Positions 24,518 to 35,374 of a stretch of 64,000 nucleotides of DNA are shown here, one piece after another. A program made the translations under genes and the position numbers. Numbering within the stretch: the first letter of the stretch is position 1; each line of letters begins with the position of its first letter. Location: positions 124,001 through 188,000 of the forward strand of contig JAHLJZ010000031.1 of assembly GCA_025602915.1 (NCBI GenBank), given 5' to 3'. The notes under the pieces are model-generated. The model had not been told where the DNA came from. It did not search any database and saw nothing but the letters and a program-made list of their open reading frames with translations. This stretch comes from Paraphysoderma sedebokerense. Taxonomy: Eukaryota; Blastocladiomycota; Physodermatomycetes; Physodermatales; Physodermataceae.

Positions 24518-26396
24518 ATGGATTTATCCGGCGGACCGCAACTCAATATTGGGGAACTCACAGATCATGAAATTCGATTTACACTATCAAACACAGATTT
24601 AAGGTTTGTGTTCATCTCTTCACTCCCTTTTTATTTCGCATTATACTTTGAACTATTGGATATTGAGTGGATCAGTTATGATTTTGAGAGTTTAAGATGA
24701 AATGGGTGCACTCTATTCGAGTAGCGATTTATTTTCAAGTTTTTGGTGATTGGAATAGTTTTGTTTATTTCAAGTTTGATTTGGTGGCATTCGATTATTC
24801 GTATATTTCGTAAACTCAAGATTGATATTATCATAACGGAGAAGATTCAATCAACTGACTGACTTCTTTTTTGTGTGGATGGTTTTTGTCAATTAAAATA
24901 ATAGCGTCGCTAATGCTTTACGACGAATTATGATTGCCGAAGTTCCGACGATAGGTACGCTATTAATCGCTTAACCAGCATAACTCATTTCGAATTGCAA
25001 CACATGAATAAAACAAATATACGATGGAATGTCGAGTGAATTCATCTAACTGGGTTTTGATTTTCTTCATTTAGCCATAGATTTGGTTGAAATAGAATCG
25101 AATACCACAGTTTTAGCGGATGAATTTATAGCACATCGATTGGGTTTGATACCGTTAGACAGTCATATGGCTGAGCAATTAAGATATACTAGAGTTTGTC
25201 ATCTACATTTTTTCTAAATTCACTCCTCACAATTTGAGTTTATTTCGTGTGAAGAGATCATCAAAATGAACACTTGGCTAACATTCTTTCTTGTGTGTTC
25301 TCCCGTCCCGTTCTCTTCTTGAATTATGATAGGAATGTGTGTGTTCGGAATATTGCCATCTATGTTCTGTCGAGCTAACTTTGAATGTGCGGTGTACGGA
25401 TGATCGTACAATGGAAGTAACAAGTAAAGATTTGATATCGAGTAACCCACAGGTGCAACCAGTGTCATTTGGTAATTTATTTGTTTTATTTACAAAGTCT
25501 TCAGAAAATCGTTCTTTTTACTGAATTACTGTTATTCGAACGTACGTACTACGTTGTGTTCATACGTCTTTTTGACAATTAGGCGACGGCGATCCTGGTA
25601 TTTTAATTGTCAAACTTCGAAAGAACCAAGAATTGAAAATTAAATGTATTGCCAAAAAGGTAATATTTGCGTACTTTCTATTTGCTTACTTTCTATTTGC
25701 GGTACACTTTGATCAAGTTCCTGATGAATATTATTTTCCTTGATTTAGGGAACTGGCAAAGAACACGCCAAGTGGTCGCCTTGTTGTGGAGTTGGTTTTG
25801 AGTATGATCCACATAATAAACTGCGACATACGCAGTACTGGGTTGAAGAAGATGAAGAACAGGAATGGCCGAAAAGTGAGAACGCAGAGTTAGAGCCGGC
25901 TCCGATACCGGGAGAACGTACGTCGCGGGCGATTTCCGTTTTCATTGCAGCACAAAATAGTGATATTCTAATACTGTAATTTTTTGATCTTTCTTAAATC
26001 GTGATAGCATTCGATTATAAGGCCGTCCCCAATATATTTTATTTCGGACTTGAATCAAGCGGCTGCATGAAGCCCGAAGAAATTGTCCTTCAAGGATTGA
26101 AACAACTCCAAGGAAAACTTTCCGTCGTGAATCTAGGATTAAGCCAAGAAATTGCCGACATGAACAGACCACCTGGTGTTCCTGCGCCTGGTATGATGGG
26201 AATGCCCGGAATGGGAATGGGTATGAATGGAATGACGAACGGAATGGGCGGTGCAGGTGGGTATTATACTGGCGGTAGAGTGAATGTAGGTGGGATGGGT
26301 GTAAGCGTTGGTGGAGTTGGCGGTGGTGCAGATTGGGGCGATGTTTGGAATACTGGTGGGGGCGGAGGCGGTCACAGTGGACCGAGATGGACATAA
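24518..26396 (+). CDS. RPB3: RNA polymerase II subunit RPB3
   Basis: Alpha-like subunit that pairs with Rpb11 to nucleate RNA polymerase II assembly. Seven exons (24518-24603, 24905-24954, 25075-25193, 25333-25471, 25583-25659, 25749-25917, 26008-26396) give 342 residues, with closing phases. Landmarks: [16 protein letters not shown] then [20 protein letters not shown], the zinc-binding loop C87-x-C89-x3-C93-x2-C96, [11 protein letters not shown] and the dimerisation segment ending in [20 protein letters not shown]. Odd: the C terminus carries about 75 residues of Met/Gly-rich low complexity ([15 protein letters not shown] and [10 protein letters not shown]), longer and more biased than usual. 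Confidence 0.96.
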
Positions 26397-26712
26397 GGAG
26401 TTCTTGTGTTAAATTCTCCTAATTGAGGGAGACCAGATGTATCAACTCTATGTCTGAGAAAGAGTGATAAATTCAAGAAAGCAATATATACTAGGGATAT
26501 ATTTGTTTAGAACTTTCCTTCTTTTCACACCTGTTAAGTTGACTTCCACCTAAAGTCAATCGGTAAACAGAAGACAACACTAAGCTACCTGGCAGCTAAA
26601 TTTTTACAACGCAATTCAAATATTATCTTTTAGTCGTTAAAGTATGGTACCTCACAAGTCTTCCAGTCATTAGATAGCGCCAAGTCTGTAATTTTCGCAC
26701 TGGAACACTCCA
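26397..26712. other. Convergent intergenic region
   Basis: About 315 nt between the 3' ends of RPB3 (+) and the next gene (-). No gene is seen. Confidence 0.4.
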
Positions 26713-27795
26713 TTACTGACCTCTCAAGTCAATACCCTCCCCCGACGAAGATGAAGTATCTTCTGCTCCGGAATCAATTGAATCTATCTCATAAGCGACA
26801 ATTTCCTGGAACTGGCCCCACAGTTTCGGTACCATCCCTATAAAACCTTTCATTTTATCTTCCCATTCTTCGTCACTCATTATGTGTCTATCTTGACACA
26901 TCAAACAGTCCATAAACTCTTCCATCGATTCTTTGCCCAGTCGGTGCTGGATCATAAAATTATCCACAGTTTCAATAAACTTGGGATACCGTGATGGAAA
27001 ACTCTCCATGATATAAGGGGGGATAGAGCGTAAACTGGTCACGTCTACATGCGCGTGTGTGTGGTAGGCGGGGTGATCTTGGTATTCAATGTTGAGGGAT
27101 TCTTCGGATACAGATCTTTCACTGATTGCCCTAGTTTCTTGGTTGACTTGAAGATGATCTTGAAAATAAAAAGGATCAAATGGATCGTAGTCCGCGTCTT
27201 CGATGTAGCCGACTAATTTGGTAAAATTGTCCCATAATACAGGGTTTTTCTGGGCAAGAACACTAGAAAGCTGGGCTAACCAGTTCTGATCGGACATTTG
27301 AGAGCGCGGAGTATACAGCGTTGATAGGAACGAGGGATAGATATCACATAGAGTGGTTGAAATGAGTTTGAACAAATCTTCATTGTATGACACCAAGTCT
27401 TTAATTTCGGTGGCGCGGTCGTCGGCCAGAGCTACAAGGATTTCGTCGGAAAGAGGTTCAAGGGTAATGACGTTGTCGTTATCGTTTTCGTCAGGTTCAG
27501 TGACAATGATATCGATAGACGATGAGGTGGATGTGGTTGGGCTATAGACAATCGGTGTAGAGATCTGTTCAGGGGCTGAGTCGTTCAGTGTAGAGGGGTC
27601 AACGGTATCTGATATGCCAGCTGATGAGTTCAACTTGAGTTGTTTTTCAAAGGATCCAGCAAGGTTGTCTTCTGAAAGCGGCGACCTTGACGAGCTTATA
27701 TCCTTTGCCAGTTCTGTGATGGAGGGGATTGCAGGAGGGTTAGTGGACGAGGGGGATTCATGATTGGCATTGGGTGGGGAATTTGTAGAGAGCAT
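26713..27795 (-). CDS. Orphan protein with two copies of a helical repeat
   Basis: Single-exon ORF of 360 residues from the first true ATG; the reading frame continues upstream only through non-ATG codons, so an earlier exon is possible. The N-terminal third is Ser/Thr/Pro-rich and disordered. Two related helical units follow. Unit A (about 165-240) runs from SYNEDLFKLISTTLCDIYP to NPVLWDNFTKLVGYIE. Unit B (about 275-345) runs from YIMESFPSRYPKFIETVDNF to VPKLWGQFQEIVAYEID. Both have a P-x-LW-x-x-F-x-x-x-V-x-Y end and an S-D-x-x-W middle (MSDQNWLAQ versus MSDEEWEDK). This indicates an internal duplication. Sizes of about 70 residues and the amphipathic pattern resemble Sin3 PAH repeats, but the match is not good enough to name. 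The C terminus is acidic/serine-rich. Confidence 0.7.
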   Translation of the reverse strand: MLSTNSPPNANHESPSSTNPPAIPSITELAKDISSSRSPLSEDNLAGSFEKQLKLNSSAGISDTVDPSTLNDSAPEQISTPIVYSPTTSTSSSIDIIVTEPDENDNDNVITLEPLSDEILVALADDRATEIKDLVSYNEDLFKLISTTLCDIYPSFLSTLYTPRSQMSDQNWLAQLSSVLAQKNPVLWDNFTKLVGYIEDADYDPFDPFYFQDHLQVNQETRAISERSVSEESLNIEYQDHPAYHTHAHVDVTSLRSIPPYIMESFPSRYPKFIETVDNFMIQHRLGKESMEEFMDCLMCQDRHIMSDEEWEDKMKGFIGMVPKLWGQFQEIVAYEIDSIDSGAEDTSSSSGEGIDLRGQ

Positions 27796-28584
27796 TTTCA
27801 GATTAGCAGGGGAGGGGATTCGACTGATAAATGAATTACTTGAATAAGCAAAGAACAAAAGAGGTGTTCCAGGAGAGATAAATTTGCCGAGTGGAATGAA
27901 TGGAAGGAAGGAAGGAAGGGAATGGAAAGGCGCTGCTGGGGCGAGTTTTGCCAGTGAACCACACAATGCAATCTGCTTGACACACCAGTGAACGGGTGAA
28001 CCGGCAGCAGAGTGACATCATCATTACACTATGGACTATACGGAATCCACTCATCACTATCCATATTCATATCTATAATCAAATATATCCTCTCTTATGA
28101 GCAAATTGTCATTCCCTCAATCAGAAAGACTTTAATTCCGGTCCTCCTCTATGACATCGCTCACCAATTTAAACCTACAATGCCCATTCCTTCCATGCCA
28201 TCATCAGATCCTCACTGATAAGGATTTAAAAGCCATTGTTGCCCCACGCGAACTTGAGTATCAGGGATAGTGATGAGTGATCTAGGCACACAACGGACTT
28301 GGCAATTAACCATTCCATGCGAATGCCCCAATAAATTAAAATAATGCACCCTAGTCGAGTACAATGAAATGGAAGATTATTCCGACAGGTTTGTACACCT
28401 CTTGCTCATCAGAAGTTGTGTGGATAAGTACACATTGTGCAGATTATATTGCGTTACTTGGCATCTCAGAGTTTATAATTCTCTCGCAGCCATAGCAAAC
28501 GACAGCGGTGAGCGAATGTATGAGGTCTCGGAATGTGGGTGTCATGAGTTTGATATATAAAAACAAAATGCGAATTGTACATCT
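27796..28584. other. Intergenic region upstream of tRNA-Lys
   Basis: About 790 nt between the orphan gene (-) and the tRNA gene. It holds the orphan's promoter side. Short ORFs here are not convincing. Confidence 0.4.
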
Positions 28585-28685
28585 GCCCGGGTAGCTCAGT
28601 TGGTAGAGCGTGCGGCTTTTAATCAATACGAAAGTATGTTTGAACGGCCACCGCAAGGCCCTGGGTTCGAGCCCCAGCTCGGGCG
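28585..28685 (+). tRNA. tRNA-Lys (anticodon UUU) with a 28-nt intron
   Basis: Full cloverleaf: acceptor stem GCCCGGG (28585-28591) pairs with CTCGGGC (28678-28684) through one G-T wobble, with discriminator G at 28685. D arm GCTC/GAGC. Anticodon stem TGCGG (28611-28615) pairs with CCGCA (28651-28655), loop CTTTTAA with anticodon TTT at 28618-28620. T arm CTGGG-TTCGAGC-CCCAG. The intron occupies 28622-28649, one base 3' of the anticodon, the canonical nuclear position. A T-run from 28687 serves as the Pol III terminator. The exons closely match eukaryotic tRNA-Lys(UUU). Confidence 0.95.
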
Positions 28686-29000
28686 TATTTTTTCTTTTCC
28701 GTCTGCCCGAGATACCATGAAAAGTGTATTTTTTGAACGGATATAATGATATCATTTGGATCCTGCATGTTTAGGTCCATTTTTACAACAAGAACGGCCG
28801 AAAATATTGTGCAGAACTTTTCAAACCGCTCAAGCCCCAGCATCACCGCTGGACGTGAGGGTCATCCACCTTCATTCATTCCACATTATTGCACACCGCA
28901 GGCATCAAGGAAAACCTACATTAAGTGCCCTTGTCAATTGAATAAAAATCTCTGCAAACTTTTCAACGAAAACAAGGATATAGAAACTATCAAATTCAAC
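28686..29000. other. Intergenic region between tRNA-Lys and seipin
   Basis: About 315 nt holding the Pol III terminator at its left edge and then the seipin upstream region. No other feature is supported. Confidence 0.4.
28687..28697 (+). terminator. RNA polymerase III terminator of tRNA-Lys
   Basis: A run of T residues (ATTTTTTCTTTT region) starts two bases after the tRNA discriminator base. Confidence 0.7.
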
Positions 29001-31200
29001 ATGGCGGCCCGAGCAGATCAGGTATTGTTGGGCGTTTCAAAACCCATGGCACCGCAAATTAACATTTCAACCTTTTTCCTCTTTTGCCCTTAAAATTCGT
29101 TAACATCCCAACCATATACAAATCTATCCGTGCGTCATTCTGTAAATTGCTACATCTTGTCTCTTTTGAAAACTCGATTTTATTCGCCATCGTTTGTTCT
29201 TGCCGTTAGGGCCTCATCAAAATGATACGAGAAGTGAGTAGTTCCGTCCGTCCAGTTAACTACAGCGTTTAATTAAAACTCAGACTGACAGTTTTATCAC
29301 ACTAATTTCATTTGAAGGCCACTCTCTTCTTTTCTTCTCCATTTATACACCTCGTAGAGCCATATTATAATAATATTCATCAGTTCGTCACTTCAGCCAA
29401 AACCCAACGGTTCCTCTTGAAATCCATTATTTTTGCTTTCTTGTTTTTCTTGTTATTCGCTATCGCCGTCACAACCTATGCTGTATTTTATTGGCTTTAT
29501 GTTCCTGAAATCGTACACAAGAGAGATATTTACATGCAGTACAGGTTTGATAATTGTTTTATTGCCGTATAAATTGATTTTTGAAAGATTGAACTAAAAA
29601 TTTGCCTTTTTTTTTTGTACGGTTCTGTTATGGAATTCTGTAGCCGGGATCCAAATGTAATTCCGACTGGACATCTGCTCTTGACACCTGATCCTTATGG
29701 ATATGTAAGTTAATTGGATCTAAACTTTGGCCGTATAATTGTAACCTCTAACAGTCTCTATGCCCTTTCTTTCGCACTCTCATCCTGGATGATTTATAGC
29801 TTCTTGCACCCAACCAACCCTACGATATCTCTCTCACATTACATGTTCCGCTATCTTCAAGTAACATGGAACTCAAGAATTTCATGGTTACCGCTGCTCT
29901 ATTGACTTCGCAAAACGAAACGCTCTATTTCGCTTCTCGTCCCGCCACATTAGTGTACCAATCCCCACTCGCCCGATACATGCAAACAGTATTCTACGCT
30001 GTTCCATTAATTCTCGGTTACAGTAACGTTGAATCTCAAACATTTCAAGTTCCGTTAGTCGAGAATGTTGTTTCCCCGCCTGACGTCAACGATCCAAATT
30101 ACCAGACTCACATCCGTCAATGGAAATACTATCAAGAAGTATTACCTGATTTTCCATCCCCACCTTCTAGTCTCAGCAGTGTTTCTATTGATCCTACTAA
30201 ACCCAAACATGCGACACAAATCGTTGTGACGTTTTCTGATCCGAACCTCAAAATCTACAAAACAGTGCTCAATTTGGATGCGCATTTCCGTGGATTACGT
30301 TATTTCATGTACTATTGGTTCTTTACTAGCGCTTGTATTGGTGTGGGTGTTGTCATGGTTTGGGAAGTCTTGTTTGGATTGGCATTTTGGAGAGTGATCA
30401 TTGGGAAGGTCGGAGTCGAAGAAGTGGAGGCCGAAGAAGAAGAAGAGTACCAACGACGAATTCAAACGACCGTTAGACGAAGAGTAATTGAAGATGGACA
30501 AGAGATTGAGTACGAACAAGTCGTTGAAGAAGAAGGTGAAGGTGAAGAAAGTGTTACAGGGGAAGAATACGAATACGAATCAGAATCATCTCAACAACAA
30601 CCCAACTATTCTTCTGAATCTTCTTCTCGGTTACCATTATTCCAAGAAGAGACGGAAGAAGAACAAGACACCGAAGATACTGAAACTGCGCAAGAGTATG
30701 TCCAAACTACAAACTTTACTCGAGGTGTTCCAGTTGGAGTGATGGCCCAAACTACCGAAACTGAGACCGACGAATCAGACAAAGAAAATCAAAACACATC
30801 TACTTCTGCTAGGACTACCACTGCGAAACCTACAACCACGGGTGCATCAGTCGGAGTATCCAGTGACTCAATGAGAAAACGAAAAGCATTCTCTGGATCT
30901 CTCGAATCATCTCGTGGATCGTCACCGTCTCGTCCGTCTGATCAACCTGGACCGTCGTCTTCGACAATTCCCTCTAGACCTAAAAGCGTAGAAACACCGA
31001 AAAAGAATATCCTGAAAGAAGAACATTCAGTAGAAGATATTAAAACCGAGACAAAAAAACAAGTTACGCCCGAACAAGAAGATGATCAAGAAGTTCAAAC
31101 TGGATCTGGAAGCGGGGATTCAGAGAATGACGTCCAATCAGAAGGTTCTATAGTCGATGTTGGTAACGCTGGGGACGTACCGGAAGATAAACAAGGGTAA
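29001..31200 (+). CDS. SEI1: Seipin (lipid-droplet biogenesis protein) with long acidic tail
   Basis: ER protein that organises lipid-droplet formation at ER-droplet contacts. Five exons (29001-29021, 29210-29233, 29318-29544, 29644-29704, 29800-31200) give 577 residues with closing phases. TM1 is about residues 49-75 (after LVEPYYNNIHQF). The luminal domain starts LYVPEIVHKRDIYMQY and contains GHLLLTPDPYGY then LLAPNQPYDISLTLHVP, FMVTAALLTSQNETLYFASR and YQSPLARYMQT. TM2 is about 280-305 (YFMYYWFFTSACIGVGVVMV). Odd: after TM2 a cytoplasmic tail of about 265 residues is extremely acidic (E/D/S/T-rich), whereas yeast Sei1 totals about 285 residues. Human seipin has an extended C terminus too, but this one is longer and more biased. 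Confidence 0.93.
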
Positions 31201-31666
31201 TTAAGAAAATCATCAAGTTAGTTGTCACCTCAATATAAATGGTACAACAAGTCAAAGTCGAATGAAGTCCTTGTTATTGGTTTTTTTTTTTGTTTTGTCT
31301 GAGTATTGAGTGCATATTATCAAAGTTGTAATAATTTTTGTACCCTTAATTAAGAATTAAAATCAAGTTTATCACATGCTTTTTTAGCATAATTAGACAC
31401 AAAACCAAATATAAAATATAACCCTCTGCCCAGTTTATCATGACAATACGTATAGTAATGAATATCTGTACCTCAACAAAAGACTTATTCGTACATCCAA
31501 CTGAATGTTTTAACAAGGGTGCCATCTAATTCCGACTATTTTGAGTTGCAATCAAACAATCAATACATCTATACAATACAACATGCAAATATTATGAATA
31601 CGATATGAACCGGACAAAATCGACGGATATAATTTGACCGGGATACCAAAAATGAAGCATCGACAC
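31201..31666. other. Convergent intergenic region
   Basis: About 465 AT-rich nt between the 3' ends of seipin (+) and the GATA factor (-), with a long T run near 31280. No gene is seen. Confidence 0.5.
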
Positions 31667-34634
31667 CTAACTTCCAACTGTCACGGGTACAACTACATTT
31701 TTTACTTCTTGTGTTCTCCTGTTCTCATGACTCTCATCATGAGAGTGAGCAGCATTTTGAGGAGTCCGAGAACTCATGGGTGGGATGGAATGCGAATGTG
31801 AATGAGAAACAGCGGTAGATGAGTTAACTCCAGACTGTTCAGGTGCATAGTTAAGTGGAGGAAGTGGTTGGTGCGAATGAGTGCGGGAAGGAGGATGAGG
31901 TAGATTGGAGTTGACAGGATGTGATGGTGGACTTGGAGGCATACTGTGTGGGTGTGTGGGGCGGTTGATTGAAGATGGATCAGGTCCGGGAGGAGGGTAG
32001 GATGACGGGAACGGGGTTGAGAGGGAAAATGACGGAGGGAGCGGATGTGTAGGGTATGGCTGTGAATGCGGATATGCGGATTGCGGTGGGGGAAGTTGGT
32101 AAGAATGAGGCGGTTGTTGAGCATGCAAATTACTAGACTGATACGATTTCGGATCAAGAGGCGCTGTATATGAATATTGAGCAGGAACAGCAGGGTGACC
32201 AAAACCGCTATTTTGTCCGGAAGAAGCTATCTGTGGCTGATTGGAAATATGAGGTACGGCACTGGGTTCCTGTTGGGTAGAGAGCTGAATTTCACTTTGC
32301 ACTTTTTCTCGCCAGCTAGTTACTAGTTTCAACCAACTTTTATCGGAGGCCAAGGCTGTCTCGAGATACGCGATGCGTTTCTTAATATCATCCTCATATT
32401 GATCTAACACATTCAAGTAATCTCTTTTATGATCAGCTGGTGCTTCCGACGGTGGCGGACCAGGAGGCCAGTACATTGGTGGCGGCCGATAAGATGGAGG
32501 AACAGCGTAGGGTTGCGGAACCGGTGCAGAGATGGGTTGATGGTGGGGTGGGTTAGGATACGGGAATGTATGCGAACTGTTGGAGATAGAAGGATAATAT
32601 GTCATTGGAGGAAGCGTAGTTGGCGGTTGAACAGGCGGTAACGATGACTGAGCGGTTGTTGGCTCTTGATATGGAGGTAAGGGTGAACTAGGCGGTTTAT
32701 TATCACGTCCGTGTGATAGCGGTTCCGCAGTTAGGGTAGGGGTACTCATTCCTGATACATGCTGAGGGGAAGAGTTCACAGAATCGGCAGGCGATAAAGG
32801 ACTGTAAACTTGTTGTGATGGGTTACTTGTTGGGTTTATGGCGACATTTGTATTAGGTTGACTCGTTGAGCTGCTTCGAACTGACAAGTTCGGCACATGA
32901 TGAATCCTAACACTACCGTGCTCAACGTCGATATCTCGAGTGCGAGTTTCATCTTTTCGCGTGGAAACAATAGTATTCTGCGAGGAGACATTCGGCAGAG
33001 GTGACATCGATGCAGAGGAAGGATGTTGACGGGGTGGCACAGACGAAGTGACTGGTGCCATCGATAAGGCTATGAGGGCATCCTCGACACCATGCGTGAG
33101 AGGAATATCCGAGGGAATTGATACTGACGGAGTTTGAGAGGCATACGTGCCGGCCGGAAGACGAGCTTGAGCTGAGTCAGTTCTTTGAAGTGAATGCGAA
33201 TTCTCCATATTTTTGACTGGAAATGACTTTACACCATTCGCAGCACCATAGTCACGACTGCTCGAGCTATTTCCCCCGTCACTCGCATGATTCAGAGTTT
33301 GACCATCAGAAGGAGAACCAATCTCTATAGTCTTGTTTCCAAGGCGTTTTCGTCTCTTAATCACAGATTTCTTTAAACTTATCGGTCGATGTTTACCATG
33401 CAGCTTGTAGTACAAACCACAGGCGTTGCAATTGATGTTTCCTTCAGCGTCCCTCCTCCATAGGGGGGTCGTCGTCGTTTTGCAATTGAAGCATTGAATT
33501 GGTTGAGCAGATGAATCCAACTCTTCAGCGGCGGGGTCCAAATCAGCATCGGTACCTCCATTCTTGTCCGTGGCTAAAGCGTCAAAAGTTATTAGAATTC
33601 CATGAAACAGCAAATGAATTTGAGACTAGGATATAAAAATTATTACCATATTTCTTTGCCTTGGAAACATGGAATAAGTGTTGGTTAAAAGTCGGGCAGC
33701 CTTCACAATTCTGATGCCCTCCGGTACCATCACACAAGTTTCCACTGCCAGGACAAGTTCCACCAGATGCGGCAGCATGTACCCCCTCACAATCATTAGT
33801 GGAAGGATTCGATCTGTGGGGCAGTAAATGGGAACCACCCTGACTCGAATCATTCATCGAACATTTCGGTGCTGATGTCCCGTTCGCGGAAGAGCGATTA
33901 CTAGAAAGGGGCCTTGACTGGTTTCGGGCTTTCAAGTAAAGACCTATGCACAGCAGAGTCAGTCATAAGTGAAAGCGATATTCATTGTATGGAATATATA
34001 CATACCGCAAGCATTGCAAACGGTGGAACCGTCCGGAGCTTTTCTCCAGAGCGGAGTTGTCGTTGTGCCGCAATTTGCGCATTTTGTTGCGGTGATAGTT
34101 CCTGCCTGTCTTTTCCGTTTCTTTCTAGGTTCACCTGCCTCCTCTGTTGAACTATTCTTTCTTTTCTCGGAATTTGTATCGAGGTCGCTATTGATTGACA
34201 CTGTATCAGGATGCGACGGGGGGATCATGGATGGTTGTTGTTGACTTTGGGTCGAGAATGACGACTGCCGGTCGTGGTAAACTGAGTATGGAGGATTATT
34301 GTGTTTTCCCTAGAAAGCCAGAATCAGACATCAATGACTGACACCAACTTTTTCGACTGGATACTTGATGAAAGTGCATGCAGAATGATCTAGAAAAACT
34401 TACGCTATGTTGAAGAGATGGCAAAGCTGCTGATTCATGCGGATGATGCTGAATAGGAGGGTATGCAGAATATTGAGAGGGTGGGAGGGATGATGGGACG
34501 TAAGGGTTATTCAGAGTGGGAGGCGGATGGACGGAGGTCTGAGATTGGGGAGGGTACGGGTGCTTATCGTAGCTCTGGTGATGGGCGGGATCCTCATGAT
34601 GCGGGAGGGCAGGCGAGGATTGGTGGTCCAACAT
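31667..34634 (-). CDS. Two-finger GATA factor of the iron regulator type (Fep1/SreA/Urbs1/SRE)
   Basis: Transcription factor that in this family represses iron-uptake and siderophore genes under iron-replete conditions. Four coding blocks on the minus strand total about 900 residues. Finger 1 is [19 protein letters not shown] then [13 protein letters not shown], split by an intron in the second Cys pair. Next comes the diagnostic cysteine-rich block between the fingers, with key residues CPGSG, LCDGTGG and CEGCPTFN, the region that binds iron in Fep1/SreA. Finger 2 is [19 protein letters not shown] then [16 protein letters not shown], followed by a basic stretch VIKRRKR. A predicted coiled coil ([20 protein letters not shown]) lies in a very long Pro/Ser/His-rich C terminus. 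The cysteine block excludes AreA- or WC-type GATA factors. Probable GATA sites lie upstream. Confidence 0.92.
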
Positions 34635-35374
34635 GACGGGAGGATGGGACGAGAGAGAATTCTCAGAAGGTTGAATGTGTGCAGTGATGATGCAATATAT
34701 TCAAGATAGATGATAAAAAAAAGAAAATAAGAAAGCGAAAAAAAGGTGGTGGAAGCGAAAGATCTTATCAGCAGATAACATCACTCAAAATGAAGCCATC
34801 TCGCCACGTGGCTACAGCTGATCTGCTATCATCGCATCTTCCATCATCTATGAACATCTCATTCTGATATCAGAGAGAACACACAAACAACACTTTCACT
34901 GCTCTTGGCGGCATGCTGATCATCCCTGTCACTGCAATATGGGCCTCGTTATCGGCCACTGATTGAAAACTGATTCAGTCTAGCCGACCAATCTTCTGCA
35001 TCAAAAACTATCCCTGCTTGGCCCCACTGTTTGATCTTCATCTATCCCGTATTCAGGGCGAGATTACTCCAACTTTTGTAATGAAAACGCCTAAAATTTG
35101 ACGAACAATAAATTATGGCTATATTTTAAATCTCATATTAAATGTTGTAATTTATGGTGATTCTTATATGCTCTCTGAATCACGGATTGCGTTTGAGCAT
35201 GATAAACTGACAAATCACCAACTGCAATTGTGAAGGCAGTTCAATCTTTCAGTGCCAACTCAGTTTCCATTTGAGTCTCATCGTCCGAGACTTTGTCATC
35301 ATCTAACATAAGTCATTACAGGTGACTAGCTATCAGTAGACGATTAGTATATTTCTTTCAAGCGTTTATTGAAA
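34635..35374. promoter_or_regulatory. Upstream region of the iron GATA factor
   Basis: About 740 nt serving as promoter of the GATA gene. It contains an inverted GATA pair (34766-34779) and other GATA cores, for example TTATC near 34945 and TGATATCA near 34865. No gene is seen. Confidence 0.45.
34766..34779. promoter_or_regulatory. Inverted pair of GATA sites
   Basis: TTATC and GATAA face each other with 4 nt between them (TTATCAGCAGATAA). Fep1/SreA-type factors bind (A/T)GATAA. The site lies about 135 nt upstream of the factor's own start codon, so it may serve autoregulation (inference). Confidence 0.45.

Noticed and set aside
31667-34634. Nitrogen (AreA) or light-type (White collar) GATA factor
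   Set aside because: Two fingers with the intervening [19 protein letters not shown] block define the iron-regulator class.
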